Under the pieces are notes generated by a model. The model was not told where the DNA came from. It did not search any database and saw nothing but the letters and a program-made list of their open reading frames with translations. Below, in pieces: positions 34,871 to 45,522 of a stretch of 64,000 nucleotides of DNA. Both the position numbers and the translations under genes were made by a program. Position 1 is the stretch's first letter, and every line of letters begins with the position of its first letter. Origin of the DNA: Cudoniella acicularis (taxonomy: Eukaryota > Ascomycota > Leotiomycetes > Helotiales > Helotiaceae); the NCBI GenBank assembly GCA_013054445.1, contig JAAMPI010000082.1:1-64000 (forward strand), read 5' to 3'.

Positions 34871-35319
34871 ATAATAATTGCTAGTCCGGCGAGATCTCCC
34901 ACTTATAAAACGTTTTAAGGGACTTCTGGAAGATAAGGATGTTAGGTTTTAATATCAACAACAGCCGCTCATAGCTAGACCGAATATCCATCTCCCCAAG
35001 CTATTAGGTTAAAGGCATATAGTTATATTCGTTGAACTAAGCATTATCTGAGCCATTTCCAGGCTTATTCCCGTACCCAGCCAGGTTCGCTTTCACCCTT
35101 GCAGAAGCTAGTACTCCTCTACAATCCGTCTTCCCCCCACCCCACCCAATTTCACAGTCAAGCCAAATACCCACTTAGTAAAGCATCATTCGACGAAATC
35201 ATGCAGTCACATTCTTCTACTTCCCGATATTGGCGTAGCGAACCAAAAATTCATCGTTCAGGAGACTGTCTCCAAGCGACAAAGCCACCACACCACCACC
35301 ACCACATAGTCTTTGGTGG
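34871..35319. other. Spacer with CAC trinucleotide run
   Basis: Ordinary-GC spacer ending near a short CAC repeat at 35285-35305. No gene seen. Confidence 0.35.
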
Positions 35320-36660
35320 GAGTGCAAGTTGAATTTTTCTCTGGGCAAGAGGGTTGTTGCGGAACATTCCGGATCGAAGCAATGAAGCAAATTTCTTGTT
35401 CTAGTATATCGTGAAACAATTCATCTCCAGTACCTGTTAAATGGATACGGTTCCCGTTTTTCAAAAGTTTCTCCCATTCTCGTAGCTTTGACGCGGCGGA
35501 CTGCACTCCAAGTTGTAGAGACATTGTCGATTCCCTTATCGTCTGCCTCCTTCAACAGCTCATCTGCCCACTCTTTCGCCTTGCGCTCCGTTTCCAGGGG
35601 GGCTCTGGGCTGCGGAGACGCCGTATCTTCCCTTTACTGCAAATCGGCTACAAACTTGACGGCATTCGCAAGAGACACCCTAACCACGTCACCACTGGCA
35701 GCTGGGACATCGGTCCTGGCTAGAGGTAGGCATAAGCCATTCGCTCTCAGCGCCTCAAAGTTGATTGGAGCACTGAGATGGGACTCGTCCCCAGTCCGGA
35801 CGAGCAAGACGGCTTGGTTCTTCGAATGTTCCTCAAGATTTATGAACATCATAGAGTCTCTCTCTTGACCAGGGTCAACATATCGATCCATTATAGTAAT
35901 AATCGCACGATAAGTCAGTTTCAAGTTGTAATTTTGAGGCTGGCGCCAAGGACTTCCGCCGTTTGGAAGAAACTCCTTGGCTTCACCGCGATCGATGCGT
36001 TCTAAAAGCAAGGCCGCTTCATTGCAAAGGGTTTTGTGAGCTTTAACAATTCCCTAAACTGTGGTGGGACCGGTGGGGTAGATGCGCACTAAATTGGCGA
36101 AGAAGTTCCCGAATTCGATATTTGGCTCATTATCGTGATATTTAAACCATTCGTTGAAGAAGCAGCCGAATGGTAGCAGAGGTAGAGGAGACCCATCGGA
36201 CTCAGCTGAAGGCATCCAATAAAACGATGTAAGGTTATTACACAGCTGAGCAAGCAGCCTAGATTCAAGCTGGGCAATTGAACCTCTGATTGACAGAAAA
36301 AAGCTCTCCTCAAACCAAGAAGCCTTGAGCTTTCTACGATACTCGTCCATTCTAGAAAAGTACCATGATTTCATGAGATCCTCTCTAACTCCAGCCCTCA
36401 GCCCAGGTGACAGCGGCTCTTCAGTAGGGATGCGGGTCCATGACGGTTCTGATTGGAGACGTCAATCACTTTCTGACGTTGAAGGGTTCAAAGACACGTC
36501 TGAAGCTCCAGCAGGAAGCTTATCGATTTTCCATCTTGTGTTAACAGAAGAGCTCGTGGATGGTCTGTTGGTGGTAATTGAAGCATCCAACAGCTCAGAT
36601 GATTGGAGATAATGCTTCTGATCGGGATTGAACTCTGGCGACTAGTGGTTGAGTTGCGTC
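35320..36660 (-). pseudogene. Unknown fungal protein gene with C-to-T stops
   Basis: A single minus-strand frame runs from about 36660 to 35560 with three stops. TGA after NPSTSESD fits CGA. TAG at 36056-36054, after RIYPTGPTTV, fits CAG. TAG at 35636-35634, after KFVADL-Q, also fits CAG. The frame then shifts near 35500, and GTGDELFHDILEQEICFIAS follows in another frame. Sequence such as WFEESFFLSIRGSIAQLESR, LERIDRGEAKEFLP and ETERKAKEWADELLKEAD is clearly protein-like and helical. I do not recognise the family. It is a dead copy whose lesions look like RIP. Confidence 0.6.
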
Positions 36661-37489
36661 CCCCGACACAGGAGTCTGGAGAATCTGTTATAATGGGCGG
36701 CGATGATGGACGACAGAAGTTGAGCAGCTGGTGAGTGTCTCTCCACGTCGTTCAGATGAGGTAACTGTCCGAAGGAAGTGAGGTCTAGCAACAAGTTCCG
36801 GCCAGATTATTAATCACTTGCGACAGCTTGGACAGGGCTGAGAAGAGGAACTTCAGGCGCACAAGTGGAGACAAGCGATGAGGGTTTGGAGCTCTAGTTT
36901 GCCTGTGTGGCTGTGTGGCAGTGCGTTTAGCTTGCGGTAATCAGCAGAACGATGGACTTCAAGAGTGTGATGCTTCTTGTGCGATTGCGAGTTCGATTGA
37001 ATGAGGTGGACGAGGGACGTGTATGTAATCGCTGTTGCAGATGTGCCAGTGTTCAATCAATAGCTGGCTTGATGGATTGATTGCGATTCTTGTGAAGGGT
37101 ATGTTCGAGTTCGGTTGGGATTTGAAAGTGGTCTGCTTTAGACGAGTTGTTTGGGTTGAAATTGTGATTGTGATTTAATGCTCGATGTCGTTTGGGTGGG
37201 ATGGAGCAAGCGACCAATTTGGGTGTGGCTGTGCACGTGGCGCAGCGTTGCTTTCGTCATTCCTTTTCAGACGTTCTTCAAAGCCTCTGGTTCGCACCAC
37301 AACCATTATGCTTGTTATGCCCAGCACTAGCACACGATGCCAGTTGTCCTCGATGATGCGAGTTGTGTGAAATAAGTGTGTTCGCTGCCGCTGGAATTTC
37401 TTCATTTATCGTCGCCCGTGGAACTTGCGGAAGATTTAGGAGTTGTGACCGTCGTGAGCTGTCATTGGTGTATTTGGTACTTGTTTCTC
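36661..37489. other. Non-genic spacer
   Basis: Upstream side of the minus-strand pseudogene. Short frames only, none recognised. Confidence 0.4.
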
Positions 37490-37628
37490 TCACCTCCTGT
37501 ATATAAGGCCCTTTCAGGGCCACCTCTCTTCTTCTCTCCTTAGCTTAGTTTCTTCGTAATATAGCACCTTCTTGCAAATACGTCCCCACGTGACGTCAGG
37601 GCCCCCGTGCCTTTGCAGAGCTATAACA
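37490..37628 (-). mobile_element. LTR family B, partial copy
   Basis: CACCTCCTGTATATAAGGCC through GCAGAGCTATAACA is the reverse complement of most of the solo LTR at 59375-59587. Its other end (TGTCACAGACC...) is missing or diverged, so the true boundary upstream of 37490 is not defined. The strand is given as minus for the family's own orientation relative to the 59-kb copy as written; here the TATATAAGG box reads on the plus strand. Confidence 0.65.
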
Positions 37629-38778
37629 AATAAGACTATAGTTATAGATACTAGTAAATAAAGTCTTAGCGCTCTATTTTCTAATTTGTTTTTATCTATA
37701 GCTTCCCTTGTAGCTAAAGTTGGCTATAATATAAGCAGCAGGTGATATAGTAGTCCCGACGAGGACTAATAAAATAACAGAACTGATATAGTAACAGCTC
37801 TGACTAGCTAGGTATAGGAGGGTCACTGTAAAGGTAGGTCCTTGACTCTAGAACCCAGCCTAACCGTTCTACAGTAGAGATAATACAGCGTCGACTTAGA
37901 GACAGCAGCACCTGTAGAACATCTATAATAGATATACCTATAATTATTCCTCTGTACCGTACTTCCCACTCTTTATATTCGTTATTTTCGGCGAGGATTA
38001 GTCATAGATCAGTTCACCTTAAGAGTTAAGTCGTTCTTGGCGCTTCACTTATCCTATATACATCTGAATCAGTATTCTACTGTGTCTTGGCTATGTTTAT
38101 TATATATAAAAAGAACATATATATCGAGACAGGTACGTATAATACTCTCCTTCGCTAGTCCTTCCTGATTCTAAAGTTCATAGCTTAGATCATTTGCTAT
38201 AGCCAACGACAGCATCCACTAGTTAGATTGACTAAAACTATAAGATGCAAAAGCGTCTGAGGAGTCCGCATATATAGTAGGAGGCCGATTTTTGGTTTAG
38301 GAGAATAGAGTCAAGAGATTTAGCAAGAATTGTCAAAGAGAATCCCAAATACAGCTAGAGAGATTATCGATCTAACCTAAAAAGTTTAACCTTCTATGTC
38401 TAAAATTAGATCAAGAAATATGGCTTGTGGCTGTGTAAATTCTGGAATATTCTTTTCTGAATACGGCTCGCTCCCACGACTGCAAGGGCCCCAGGAGGCT
38501 TTTATGGCGAGGCTTGGCAGCGCCTTGCAGTGGTCGCAACAATCGACCACCAAAGGCCGTCAGCGAACCCCCTGCCGGCACGAAATGTAAACCCTTTCAC
38601 TTCGTCTCCATGTACAGTCGCTTGCAAAATCGGCTTCGTTCTATGTCGCTTAGAAAAAATTGTGAGCACAGACCACCTTGGCCACTTTTTAGCGCTAACA
38701 CACACCCGGGACAGCTGGCGGATCTTCAGAGCCACACGACAGGGTTACTAACAGTACCGACTACGACGCCGATGGGGC
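37629..38778. other. Non-genic, AT-rich then mixed
   Basis: AT-rich debris to about 38400, then ordinary sequence with short frames. Nothing recognised until the fragment at 38779. Confidence 0.4.
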
Positions 38779-38945
38779 CTCTTGGGCGAGATTGTGGATT
38801 TTGCCACGCTCGTTCGTCTGCGGATGGAGATTAAGGATGTTGACGGTACGAAAATTCCGCTATACTTGTATACTAATGGCCGAGGCAGTGAGTTGGCACC
38901 TGCATAGGTTCGAAGAGAGTACATGGATACATTTTCCGCAGCACA
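38779..38945 (+). pseudogene. Fragment resembling the N-terminus of fungal MYND-finger proteins
   Basis: The frame reads LLGEIVDFATLVRLRMEIKD, then VDGTKIPLYLYTNGRGSELA, then PA-TAG-VRREY. The stop fits CAG. From memory this matches the region preceding the MYND zinc finger in a large fungal family, but no zinc finger is present here. Low-to-moderate confidence in the family name. Confidence 0.4.
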
Positions 38946-39328
38946 ACTACATCTAGTCCTCTAATGCCTTTTGTTGGTGAGGTTCAAAGAGCTGAGAAGT
39001 GGAACCACCAACATTCGTATCGCCGGGGATCTCTTTCTAGGTCGGTACCTGGCTGGTCCGTAGAGCTAATAGTTGGAACAGCCGCCACTCCTATTGGGGG
39101 AGATTCTTTCGCTTACTAAGTTGGTGTGAGGCTTGGAGAATTGAGTGGTGGGGAAAGCACTATTCGCAGATACGACTTCACGCGTCTCCAGTTTTGAGCC
39201 TCAAGGCTGGCCAGCTGGCCTGCAGTTCAGCCCCTCGGTTGTCTCGAGGAACTCGGCGAGTCGACTCCGCATAACCATTAACCGCCTCACCTCAATCCCT
39301 ATCGGTCTCGTCAATCTGTGTCAACGCC
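38946..39328. other. Upstream region of the NLR gene
   Basis: Promoter-side spacer before the NLR gene. The frame upstream of 39481 is open to 39145 but reads unlike a protein. Confidence 0.4.
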
Positions 39329-39480
39329 ATGTCTACCAAATTCTCGTTGCGGGAGCTTTTCAAGAGCCGCACGTACAAGAAAGCGGGAAAGCCGGAGGTG
39401 CAGAGCGGCAGGAATTCACCAGACGGCCCAATTACCCCGCCCGTCGTGTCGGAGACGCTGCGTGCGATGCGGAAACCTCA

Positions 39481-42400
39481 ATGGCTTCCAAGCCGTCCCA
39501 GCCTCAAAACCCAAACGTAGTTGCTTCCGTCGGTGGAGAAGACAGTACGAAAGCCGCTTCTAACAGTGTTACAGAGCCACGAGCTCCTTCAAACCCACCT
39601 GTCATTATTGATGCTCAAGGGACTTCCGCTAGCCTAGACGCAGGAGGCGAAAAGCCTCAGCTCCCAGCCTCCGCTGTGCAAGAGACTTCGAAAGCTTCTT
39701 CCAGCCATGCTACACAGGCTCAAGTTCAACCTTCAGCCGTACCTGTCACTGATACCCAGACGGGTCCGCCGGCTAAAGAGCCTCAGCCAGCAACAGAATT
39801 CGCGGCACAACAGACCCAAGCTATTTCCACATCCCAGAGACTCTGGAATGACGCTTACGACAGCCTTGAGAATGACAACAACACTGCGGGGCTTGTTAAG
39901 GCTTACGTGAAGACCCTAACCACGGTTCTTAAGGTCGAGAAAGCCCCTAACACCTCCGCTTCTGGAGCCAGCGATATTTCAACAGGACTAAAAGACCCGA
40001 CCAAACGACAGATGCATATGAAAAAACTGGTTGAAGATGGCCAGATAAAAGTTTTCACAGCGTCAAATATTACGAATAGAGTCGGTGATATCACTCAATT
40101 TATTCTTTCGGCCAAGGGGATGGTCGATTTGGCTATCCAGAACATACCGCAGGCTGCCCTTCCGTGGGCTGGTGTCTGTGTTGGATTGCAAGTAAGCACT
40201 CACCCTTGTATCGCAAACTCTGTATCCATGGCAGCTAATGTCGATCCAGATCCTCTTGAACCCTGCAAAAGCGACAAGATCTAACCTCGCGGGCATCACA
40301 CACGTTGTTTCCAGAATGGACTGGTATTGCGGCCTGACCGAACATCTCCTGAACAAGGATAACATCGTGGTCGGGAGCGAGCCTGGAAGCAAATCTTTCG
40401 AGACAATCCTACAGCAGTTGGAAAAGACGGTTGTCACGCTATACAAGGCTCTCCTCCTGTATCAGATGAAGAGCGTCTGCTCCTACTACCGGAGCCAAGT
40501 CCTAGTCTTCTTCCGCGACCTCGCGAACTTGGATGACTGGGATGGCGACCTAAAGAGCGTCACGGATGCAGAAGTCGCCCTTCAAAAGGATTCGGACCAG
40601 TATAACAGTCAGCATGCGAAGAGCTCCCTAGGGCAGCTCGTCAAGCATGCTGAAGGAATGGAGACACGGCTTGGGGACATTTGCCAAACCCTTGAAGATT
40701 TCATCGTTCAACAGAAGGAGAGGAAAATGGATAAGGAAGACACAGAATGTCTCCGCGACCTCTTCGTGGTGGATCCCCAATATCGCATGGAGAACATCGA
40801 GAAGGAGAAGGATGAATTGCTCGACGATGCATATAAGTGGATCCTTCAGAACGACCAGTACAAAGCATTCACGAATTGGAGCAATGAAGAATCTGCTTTG
40901 CCACCATGTCGGCTGCTGTGGGTTAAGGGTGATGCCGGCACAGGGAAGACAATGCTATTGATGGGTATTATTCGCGAGCTCTCAAGTCAGTCTGCCATGC
41001 TTGCACCCAGTGTCTCGCATTATTTCTGTCAAGGCACAGGTGATAAAGCCCTAAACAGCGCAACGGCTATCCTGAAATCTCTGGTCTGGTTGCTGCTTGT
41101 TCAGCAACCGCAACTCATCTCGCATTTACGAGAGAAGTATAAGATTTCCGGTATAGGTCTTTTCAAAGGAGGGAATGCATTTGTTGCCTTGTCTGATGCG
41201 TTCAAGAGGATGCTGAAAGATGCTCGACCGGTGTATTTTATTATCGACGCCCTTGACGAATGTGACCAGGGACTAGCGGACCTTGTTAAACTTATTTTAG
41301 CTTCCCTCACTGTCTCCGATAAAGTAAGGTGGCTAGTCTCTAGCCGTCCAGAGGTCGAACTCAAGAATCGGGACACTTCAAGAACCCTAGTTGCACTAGA
41401 TGTTCAAAATCTAGAAGGTCCTGTAAGCGTATACATCAAACATAAGCTGTCTACCCTAAAAGGAAGAGACGGCTATGATGAAGATAATTTAGCGAGGATT
41501 TCATATGAGATCCACCAACGAGCCATGAATACTTTCCTTTGGGTGGCTCTCGTGTTCAAAGAACTCGATGCAGAGGATGAAAATCTCAACCCAGTACATG
41601 GAACGTACGCTCTCGAGATCATTGCAAAGATCCCTTCTGGGCTGTCAGAGCTATATAATCGTATGATGACCAGAATTGAGAAAGGGATGATGAGAGACCC
41701 GCAATATTGCAAGGATGCTCTGGTGGCTACTGTTCTTGCATATCGGCCACTCTCCCTCTCCGAGCTTGCTGTGCTCGCTGGTTTACTACCAAAGATGAAC
41801 CCGGAGACCGTTATTAAGAAATGCGGCTCATTTTTGACAATCAAGAAGAAAACGGTCTATCTGATCCACCAGTCTGCCAAGGACTACCTAAAGGCGAACT
41901 ATGAGTCTAGGCTTCAGCAGGGTGGGGCTGCTCAAGGTCATGCGGACATCAGCCGACGCTCCATTAATGCAATGTCAACACTAGAGAGAAACTCTAGCAA
42001 TGAGTTAATACTGAAGAGAAACATTTATGATCTCCGACACTTGGGGGTCGAGACAAAGGATATAACACCACCTAATCCAGACCCATTGGCTCCTATACGG
42101 TACTCTTGCGTATTCTGGCTCGATCATCTACGCGATACGAATGGCCACAGTTCCAAACTTCCTGTTGATGAAACAATTCTCGCTTTTCTAAAGAAACATT
42201 TCCTCCACTGGCTTGAGAGTATGTCTCTCTTGGGCAAACTCTTAGATGGAGTATTGTCTATCAGAAAGCTTCTGCGTATCGTCCAGGTATGTTCAACACC
42301 TGCGATTACATCCACAATACTAAGCCGTGACAGCCGACCTCTGATCTCGCGAGATTCTTGAAGGACGTCGAAAAATTTGCACTCAGCTATGAGTCGATTA

Positions 42401-44955
42401 TAGAACGGGCTCCCTTGCAGACCTATGGCGCCGCGCTTGCGTTCTGTCCGACGGAGACGGAGGTAAAGAGGCGGTATTGGGGTCAACGACTCCAGTTTAT
42501 TAAGACTGTAACAGGTATAAGAGACGACTGGGATCCCTGCCTCCAGACACTCGAGGGCCATAGCAGTTGGGTCAGTGCTGTCGCCTTCTCGCCGGACGGC
42601 AACACGATCGCGTCGGCTTCTGAGGATAGCACAGTCCGGCTCTGGGACGCGGCGACTGGCGCTCACCAATGGACGCTCAAGGGCCACAGTAGTTGGGTCA
42701 GGGCCGTTGCCTTCTCGCCAGATAGCAAGACTATTGCATCAGCTTCGTCCGATCGTACAGTCCGGCTCTGGGGCGTGGCGACAGGCGCTCACCAACAGAT
42801 GCTCAAGGGCCATAGCAGTTGGGTTAGGGTCGTTGCTTTCTCGCCGGTCAAGACAGTCAAGACGGTCGCATCGGCTTCAGATGATGGCACAGTCCGGCTC
42901 TGGGATGCAACAACAGGCGCTCCCCAGCATACGCTTAAAGGCCATACTGGTTATATCAGGGCTATCTCCTTCTCACCAGACGGCAAGACTATCGCATCAG
43001 CTTCAGACGATAGTACAGTCCGGCTCTGGGATGTGATAACAGGCGCTTCTCAACGGATACTTAAGGGCCATAGCAGCTATGTTAGGGCTATTGTCTTCTC
43101 ACCGGATAGTAAGATAGTCGCGTCAGCTTCAGATGATAGCACAGTCCGCCTCTGGGACGCAGTAACAGGTTCTCACCAACGAACGCTCGAGGGCCATAGC
43201 GGTTATGTTAGGGCCATCGCTTTCTCGCCGAATAGTAAAACTATTGCATCGGCTTCGGCTGATCGCACAGTCCAGCTCTGGGATGAGGCAACCAGCTCTA
43301 AGACAGTTAGGGGCCATAGGCGTTGGGTCAGGGCAGTTGCCTTCTCACCAGACGGCAAGACTATCGCGTCGGCTTCGGATGATAGCACAGTCCGGCTCTG
43401 GGATATAGCAAATGGTACTTGCCAACAGATACTCAGGGGCCATAACGGTTCTGTTAAAGCTATTGCCTTCTCGCCGGACATAACAGTCAAGGCTATTGCA
43501 TCGGCTTCGGCCGACTATACAGTCCGGCTCTGGGACACGACGACTAGCTTGTACCAACAGATACTTAAGGGCCATAGTAGTTATGTTAAGACCGTTGCCT
43601 TCTCACCAGACGGCAAGACGGTTGTATCAGCTTCACACGATAGCACAGTCCGACTCTGGGACGTAGCGACTGGTACTTCCCAACAAACGCTCAAAGGCCA
43701 TAATAGTTGGGTCAAGGCTGCCGCCTTCTCATCAGACGGCAAGACTATTAAGTCGGCTTCATACGATGGCACAGTCCGGCTCTGGGATGCGGCGACGGGC
43801 GCTCCCCGACAGACGCTCGAGGGCCATAGCGATTCCGTTAGGATTGTCGGCTTTTCACTAGACAGTAAGATAGTCGTATCAGCTTCAGAGGATACTACAA
43901 TCAGGCTCTGGGATACGGTGACTGGTGCTCTCCAGCAATTATTTAGGGGCCATAGCAGCTATGTTAGAGCCGTTGCCTTCTCATTAGACGGCAAAACTAT
44001 AGCGTCAGCTTCAGACGATAGTACAGTCCGGCTTTGGGACGTAGCGACGGGTACTTGCCAACAGACACTCAGGGGCCATAGTAGTTATGTTAAGGCCGTT
44101 GTCTTTTCGCCAGACGGCAAGGCGGTCGCGTCGGCTTCGTCTGATCGCACAGTTAAGCTTTGGAATACGGTGATAGGCACTTACCAGACGCTTAAGGGCC
44201 ATAGCAGTTGGGTTGAGGCCGTTGCTTTCTCACCGGACGGGAAGACTATCGCGTCGGCCTCGGATGATGGCACAGTTCGGCTCTGGGATACAGCGACTAA
44301 CACTCCCCAACAAATACTCAAGGGCCATAGCGGTTATGTCAAGGCTGTCGCCTTTTCGCCAGACGGCAAAACTATTATATCAGCTTCATACGATCGTACA
44401 GTCAGGTTCTGGGACGCAGTGACTGGCACTCACCAACAAACGCTCAATCATAGTAGTTGGGTTAGGGCCGTCGCCTTCTCACCGGACGGCAAGACTATCG
44501 CGTCGGCTTCAGAGGATACTATAGTCCAGCTCTGGGATGCAGTGACGGGCGCTCACCAACGGACGCTCAAGGGCCATAACCGCTATGTCAAGGCCGTCGC
44601 CTTTTCACCAAACGGCAAGACTATCGCGTCAGCTTCGTGCAAGGGCGCCGTCCTGCTCTGGGACGCAGCGACTGGCGCTTACCAACAGACGCTGGACGTC
44701 GATCAACGCCTTACAAGGCTATCATTGTCAGAGGATAGTAGCGACTCATCCGATACATATCTAAACCAGAAAGTGTCAGAATGTGCGGTATTTGTTCGCG
44801 ACGATTGGGTAACTCGAGATGGAAAGGATCTTCTCTGGCTCCCTCCAGATTACAGAGCCACGTGTACGGCTGTCTACGGTAATACGCTTGTCCTGGGACA
44901 TGCGTCTGGCCAAGTGACGTTCATTCAATTCGCATTTCCCCAGGTAGACGTATGA
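39481..44955 (+). CDS. NLR: NACHT_N - NACHT - 17 WD40 repeats (NWD/HET-E-like)
   Basis: Exons 39481-40191, 40250-42286 and 42334-44955 encode about 1789 residues. Introns: GTAAGC...CAG (58 bp) and GTATGT...CAG (47 bp). Residues 1-110 are a Pro/Ser/Gln-rich linker. The N-terminal domain of fungal NWD NTPases starts about residue 115 (SQRLWNDAYDSLEND). The NACHT P-loop is GDAGTGKT near residue 464 and the Walker B motif FIIDALDEC near 566. The WD40 array spans about 989-1704. These cytosolic receptors sense nonself through the WD40 surface, and oligomerisation triggers cell death. The start is doubtful: ATG 39329 opens another frame (MSTKFSLRELFKSRTYKK) that would join at about 39480 by a 1-base shift. 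No stop or RIP lesion was seen in the body. Confidence 0.9.
42550..44697 (+). repeat. 17 tandem WD40 repeats, unit 126 bp
   Basis: Seventeen units start with GHSSWVRAV/GHSSYVKAV-type sequence, pass through AFSPDGKTIASAS and end TVRLWDxATG. Most units are 42 codons. Units 3 and 8 carry short insertions before the second strand (VKTVKTV, ITVKAI), and unit 16 lacks the Lys-Gly before His. Many units are nearly identical between positions, with variation concentrated at the loop after GH and at the residue after ASAS. Seventeen units would make two seven-bladed propellers plus three blades, or an irregular array. Confidence 0.9.
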
Positions 44956-45522
44956 ATGCAATCTTTCTGGCTCGTCTGTTAATGATCGTGTAGGCAGAGG
45001 TCATATTTTTAATATATCTATTAGTTAATAGTTATAAAAAGTCCGAGGCTTCTGAGGAGATAGCATTCGTACTAGTACTTGGTAAATTCTGAGGTGCATC
45101 TAATGCCTCGGGAGTATTAGACCGGATTGTGTGTTCGAGAACCTCATCTCGATGAGTAGACTCTGCCGTGAATGCTGGCTAAGTCCCCACCTCGCTTAGC
45201 TCACCGCCACTCTTAGGGGATGCGGTTTACTCCCTTTATTCTTGTCCTTTTATACTATACTTAGAAAACAGTAGATACAAGACTTCCTTTAACATAATCT
45301 AGTCTTATAGACTAAAAAGGAAATGCANATTNANTNTATATATATTAATANTACTATAACTAATATAATTAAGNCNTAGTTTAATAAATTAGAGGTCCCT
45401 ANNATTNNNGCTATTAAGCTAGNAAATCGTTAGAATATAGACNAAGCTANNATTATANAAGGCTAGNNGGTTAATAGCCTANTNNTTANTAGTAAGNATC
45501 NACGNTTTNTNTAAANGAAACA
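44956..45522. other. 3' flank of the NLR gene, with N-filled AT-rich stretch
   Basis: Ordinary sequence to about 45250, then AT-rich sequence with many scattered Ns at 45327-45524, which indicates low-quality assembly of a repeat. Confidence 0.5.

Noticed and set aside
37376..37628. Full LTR starting TGTGTTCGC with AATAAG flanks
   Set aside because: The left end does not match the family B start and the apparent duplication is out of register by one base.
43129..44202. Minus-strand ORFs of 60-95 codons across the WD40 array
   Set aside because: They repeat with the array and read as antisense shadows of the WD40 codons.
42550..44697. CRISPR-like regular spacing of repeats
   Set aside because: The regular 126-bp period is the coding repeat of WD40 units in one open frame of a eukaryotic gene.
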